Shown: positions 6,751 to 9,273 of the stretch, piece after piece
Layout: every line of letters starts with the position of its first letter
Position numbering within the stretch: the stretch's first letter is position 1
Source of the DNA: an uncultured Ruminobacter sp.
GTDB lineage: Bacteria; Pseudomonadota; Gammaproteobacteria; Enterobacterales; Succinivibrionaceae
Direction: 5' to 3'
DNA length: 9,273 nucleotides
Assembly (NCBI GenBank): GCA_900767005.1
Contig: CAAFXL010000233.1
Location: forward strand, 1-9,273
Position numbers and translations under genes: made by a program
Notes under the pieces: generated by a model
The model's database searches: none
What the model saw: the letters and a program-made list of their open reading frames with translations, nothing else
Told to the model about the DNA's origin: nothing

Positions 6751-8453
6751 TTATTAAAAAAACTTCTTTAGCTCTAGCTATACTTGCTCTTCTAACCAGT
6801 GGCTGTGTTTATAATCATCCTGATCCTAAAGAGGTAAAGGATGAATTAAGAGGTGCATTAAATGAAAATGCATTGGATGTCCCAGAGGATGTTTTGAATG
6901 AATTAAATCCAACTAATCCTCTTGATGAAAGATATGATGTAGCTTCAGTAAATCGAATTACTGTTTCAGCTAATAATGTCCCTGCTTCAGAATTTTTTGG
7001 ACAGATTATGAGTGAAACTCATACATCAGTTGTTTTACATCCAGAAGTAACAGGTAATATTTCATTAAATTTAGAAGACGTTACTCCAGATGAAATTTTT
7101 GATGCTTTATATGAAATGTATGGATATAAGGCTGAAAAAAGAGGTAATGTTTATTATGTATATCCTGCTGGTATTCATACTGAAACATTCCCTATTAATT
7201 ATATTTTCTTAAAGCGTGCTTCAGAAACTTCAATTAAAGTAACTAATAATACAGTTGAATCAGCTGATAGTAATGATGATAGTAGTAGCTCAAGTTCTTC
7301 AAGTTCTAGCTCTTCAAGTAGTTCTTCATCAAGTGATTCTTCTTCTGATAATAGTTCTTCAAGTGGTACTAAGGTGGTTTCAACTTCAGAGAGTGATTTC
7401 TGGACTGAATTACAAAAAACTCTTGCATCAATTGTTGGCTCTGGTGAAGGGCGTATGGTTAGCGTTAATCCACAAGCTTCAAATATTACAGTTCGAGGTA
7501 CTCCATCAGAAATTAGTGCCGTTAAAAACTTCTTAAAGATTACTGAAGATTCATTAAAGCGTCAGGTGGTTATAGAAGCTAAGCTTCTTGAAGTAACCTT
7601 AAATGAAGGATATGAACAAGGTATTCAATGGAACAAAATATTTAATGGTAACGCTGGTGAACAAAAGAGTGCTGGTACCATTGGTGCTGGAGATGGTGTT
7701 AACCACATAAGTTTAGGTGTAAAAGACAGTATTTATTCTATTTTAGGTGGTGGTGTTAATTTATCTTTAAAGGACTCAAAGTATTCAGCCTTTATTAATC
7801 TATTAAAGACTCAAGGTGATGTAAGTACTTTATCAAGCCCAAGAATTACTGCTTTAAATAACCAAAAGGCGATTATGAAGGTAGGTACTGATGAGTATTT
7901 TATTACAGAGTTTTCATCTGATAGCTCAACCACTTCAAGCTCAGAAAGTAATTTAGTTTCAAGTACTCCAACCTTTACTCCTTTCTTTAGTGGTGTTTCT
8001 TTAGATGTATTACCACAAATTGATGAAAATGGTCATATTATGATGCATATTCATCCAGCAGTAATTGAAGTTGAAGAAGATAGTAAGACTTTTGGTCAAA
8101 AGGGTAAAGAAACAACTTTACCACTTGCTAAATCAACAGTTAGAGAAACTGATACTTTAGTTGAAGCCAAATCTGGTGATGTTATCGTAATTGGTGGTTT
8201 AATGAGCCACAAGAAGGTAAATAAGCAGTCTAAGGTTCCACTACTTGGTGATATTCCATATTTAGGTGAATTATTTACTAATAAGTTGGTTTCTGATGAA
8301 AAAGTTGAATTAGTAATCTTATTAAAACCAACTATTGTAGGTACTGATACTTGGAAGGAAGAACTTGATAAGTCATTAAAATTACTTGAAAAATGGTATC
8401 CTAATGAAGAGGATAACCAAGATAGTAAGGCTAAAAACGATAATAATAAATAA
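6747..8453 (+). CDS. mshL: MSHA outer-membrane secretin MshL
   Basis: MshL forms the gated outer-membrane ring through which the MSHA pilus exits. The 568-residue product starts with a lipoprotein signal: a hydrophobic stretch (6-16) and the lipobox LTSGC, with C20 as the lipidated residue. A secretin/TonB short N-terminal (STN, N0) domain spans about 65-143. A polyserine linker runs from about 172 to 216, including 18 uninterrupted serines (179-196). An N1-type domain follows at about 217-270, then the secretin beta domain (272 to about 540), with RQVVIEAKLLEV at its start, SSPRITALNNQKA in the middle, and the secretin signature VPLLGDIPYLGELF at 497-510. A second Ser/Thr-rich loop precedes TPFFSGVSLDV, as is usual in this family. 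ATG overlaps the mshK stop (ATGA), with AGGAA (6736-6740) upstream. The C-terminal tail is Asp/Asn/Lys-rich. Confidence 0.96.
   Translation: MIIKKTSLALAILALLTSGCVYNHPDPKEVKDELRGALNENALDVPEDVLNELNPTNPLDERYDVASVNRITVSANNVPASEFFGQIMSETHTSVVLHPEVTGNISLNLEDVTPDEIFDALYEMYGYKAEKRGNVYYVYPAGIHTETFPINYIFLKRASETSIKVTNNTVESADSNDDSSSSSSSSSSSSSSSSSSDSSSDNSSSSGTKVVSTSESDFWTELQKTLASIVGSGEGRMVSVNPQASNITVRGTPSEISAVKNFLKITEDSLKRQVVIEAKLLEVTLNEGYEQGIQWNKIFNGNAGEQKSAGTIGAGDGVNHISLGVKDSIYSILGGGVNLSLKDSKYSAFINLLKTQGDVSTLSSPRITALNNQKAIMKVGTDEYFITEFSSDSSTTSSSESNLVSSTPTFTPFFSGVSLDVLPQIDENGHIMMHIHPAVIEVEEDSKTFGQKGKETTLPLAKSTVRETDTLVEAKSGDVIVIGGLMSHKKVNKQSKVPLLGDIPYLGELFTNKLVSDEKVELVILLKPTIVGTDTWKEELDKSLKLLEKWYPNEEDNQDSKAKNDNNK
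7281..7364 (+). repeat. polyserine-encoding low-complexity tract in mshL
   Basis: This tract encodes MshL residues 179-206: 18 consecutive serines, then Asp, three Ser, Asp-Asn and four Ser. The 18-serine run uses AGT seven times, AGC twice, TCA five times and TCT four times. AGY and TCN codons cannot interconvert by one silent base change, so this is not a simple expanded microsatellite. It separates the STN domain from the N1 domain. Confidence 0.9.
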
Positions 8454-8462
8454 GGTCTAGCA

Positions 8463-9273
8463 GTGGCTAAAAAGGTTTTTGATGAGGGTGATTTCTTAAG
8501 CTTTTATGGCTTAACGGAACATCCTTTTAAGCTAACTCCTAATACTGGTTTATATTATGGATTACCAACTCATGAGGAAGCTTTAAGTTTATTAGCGATG
8601 GCTCTTGAGCAAGGTGATGGTTTTATAAAAGTAACAGGTGAAGTAGGAACTGGAAAAACAATGGTTCTAAGATTGTTTATTTCTAATTTACCTAGTAAGT
8701 ATGAGTTAGTTTATATACCTAATCCAATCTTAAATCCTGGAGAACTTAAGATTTCAATTGCAAGAGAATTAGATCTTAATATTGATGATTGTAATAATTG
8801 TTCTTTAAACGATGATATTAATCGTAAGCTTATAGAATTAAATTCAAAAGGAAAACAGGTTGTATTGGTAATTGATGAGGCTCAAGCTATTCCTAATGAT
8901 ACTTTAGAAGCATTAAGATTATTAGGTAATCTTGAGACTGAACAAGAAAAGCTTCTTCATATTGTGCTTTTGGGGCAACCAGAACTTGATGAAAAGCTTT
9001 CATTAAACATTTTTAGACAACTTAGACAAAGAATTTCTTTTTCATGTAAGTTAATGCCTTTAGATTTTGATCAAACTAGTGCTTATTTAAATTATCGTTT
9101 ACGAGCATCAGGATATAAAGGTTCTGATTTATTTACTAATGGATTAGTTAAAAAGATTTATAAAGCAACCAACGGTATACCTCGCATGATTAACATTATT
9201 GCTTCTAAATGTTTAATGCTCGCTTATTCAGAAGGAAGTTATAAGATTTCTAATGAAAATGTCAAAGAGGCAA
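8463..9273 (+). CDS. mshM: MSHA biogenesis AAA+ ATPase MshM (ExeA/GspA-like), 3' end cut
   Basis: MshM belongs to the ExeA/GspA-like AAA ATPases; by analogy with ExeA it probably helps transport or assemble the secretin. The frame stays open to the window edge (270 full codons). An N-terminal segment with FYGLTEHPFKLTP (14-26) and LYYG (30-33) is the hallmark of this family. Walker A is GEVGTGKT (59-66), Walker B VVLVIDEAQ (133-141), and LLGQPELDEKL (near 172-182) is the sensor-like motif typical of ExeA relatives. NGIPRMIN lies near residue 237, the usual sensor-2 arginine region. The start is GTG, with AAGG (8452-8455), overlapping the mshL stop codon, seven bases upstream. The gap to mshL is 9 bases. 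The family is usually about 280-300 residues here, so little should be missing. Confidence 0.93.
   Translation, partial: MAKKVFDEGDFLSFYGLTEHPFKLTPNTGLYYGLPTHEEALSLLAMALEQGDGFIKVTGEVGTGKTMVLRLFISNLPSKYELVYIPNPILNPGELKISIARELDLNIDDCNNCSLNDDINRKLIELNSKGKQVVLVIDEAQAIPNDTLEALRLLGNLETEQEKLLHIVLLGQPELDEKLSLNIFRQLRQRISFSCKLMPLDFDQTSAYLNYRLRASGYKGSDLFTNGLVKKIYKATNGIPRMINIIASKCLMLAYSEGSYKISNENVKEA

Noticed and set aside
7281..7364. Phase-variable microsatellite in mshL
   Set aside because: The serine codons are mixed (AGT, AGC, TCA, TCT) without a uniform repeat unit, so slippage-driven switching is unlikely.
7255..7536. Open frame of about 93 codons in another frame within mshL
   Set aside because: It is a shadow created by the low-complexity serine region; it reads as Leu/Val/Gln repeats, has no ribosome binding site and lies wholly inside a certain gene.
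1..9273. tRNA, rRNA, CRISPR array, insertion sequence, or defence genes
   Set aside because: No cloverleaf-like sequences, regular spaced repeats, transposase motifs or terminal repeats were seen; nearly all the sequence is accounted for by conserved core and pilus genes.

Overview
The window is an ordinary chromosomal stretch from an AT-rich gammaproteobacterium. It holds three blocks: uvrA (minus strand, 3' end cut by the left edge), ssb (plus strand, divergent from uvrA), and the first six genes of an MSHA (mannose-sensitive haemagglutinin) type IV pilus biogenesis operon (plus strand, last gene cut by the right edge). uvrA next to ssb, followed by msh genes, is the arrangement known from Vibrio, Shewanella and Aeromonas relatives, so the source is most likely in or near that group. 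The strong AT bias in coding and non-coding DNA suggests a low-GC lineage; a gut-dwelling Succinivibrionaceae-type organism is possible, but the sequence alone does not settle it.

Layout. Bases 1-2668 encode about 889 residues of UvrA, the damage-recognition ATPase of nucleotide excision repair, with both ABC ATPase halves and the zinc modules intact. Bases 2669-2943 are the divergent uvrA/ssb control region; they contain a perfect 14-bp inverted repeat but no Escherichia-type LexA box. Bases 2944-3858 encode a single-strand DNA-binding protein with a very long Gln/Asn-rich linker, followed by a clear intrinsic terminator. Bases 3859-4168 are a gene-free gap holding that terminator and the likely msh promoter. 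In well-studied relatives csrD (mshH) usually lies in this gap; here it is absent.

Bases 4169-9273 carry mshI, mshI2, mshJ, mshK, mshL and mshM, tightly packed, with short overlaps or gaps of under 10 bases and alternating ATG and GTG starts. By family knowledge, MshI (PilM-like), MshI2 (PilN-like), MshJ (PilO-like) and MshK (PilP-like) form the alignment complex that links the cytoplasmic motor to the outer-membrane secretin MshL. MshM is an ExeA/GspA-like ATPase that probably assists secretin assembly. The motor ATPase, platform and pilin genes would be expected beyond the right edge.

I see no unknown defence, mobile or RNA system. The points worth a second look are the SSB linker, the polyserine linker in MshL, the missing csrD, the missing SOS box and several unexplained inverted repeats in the two intergenic regions.
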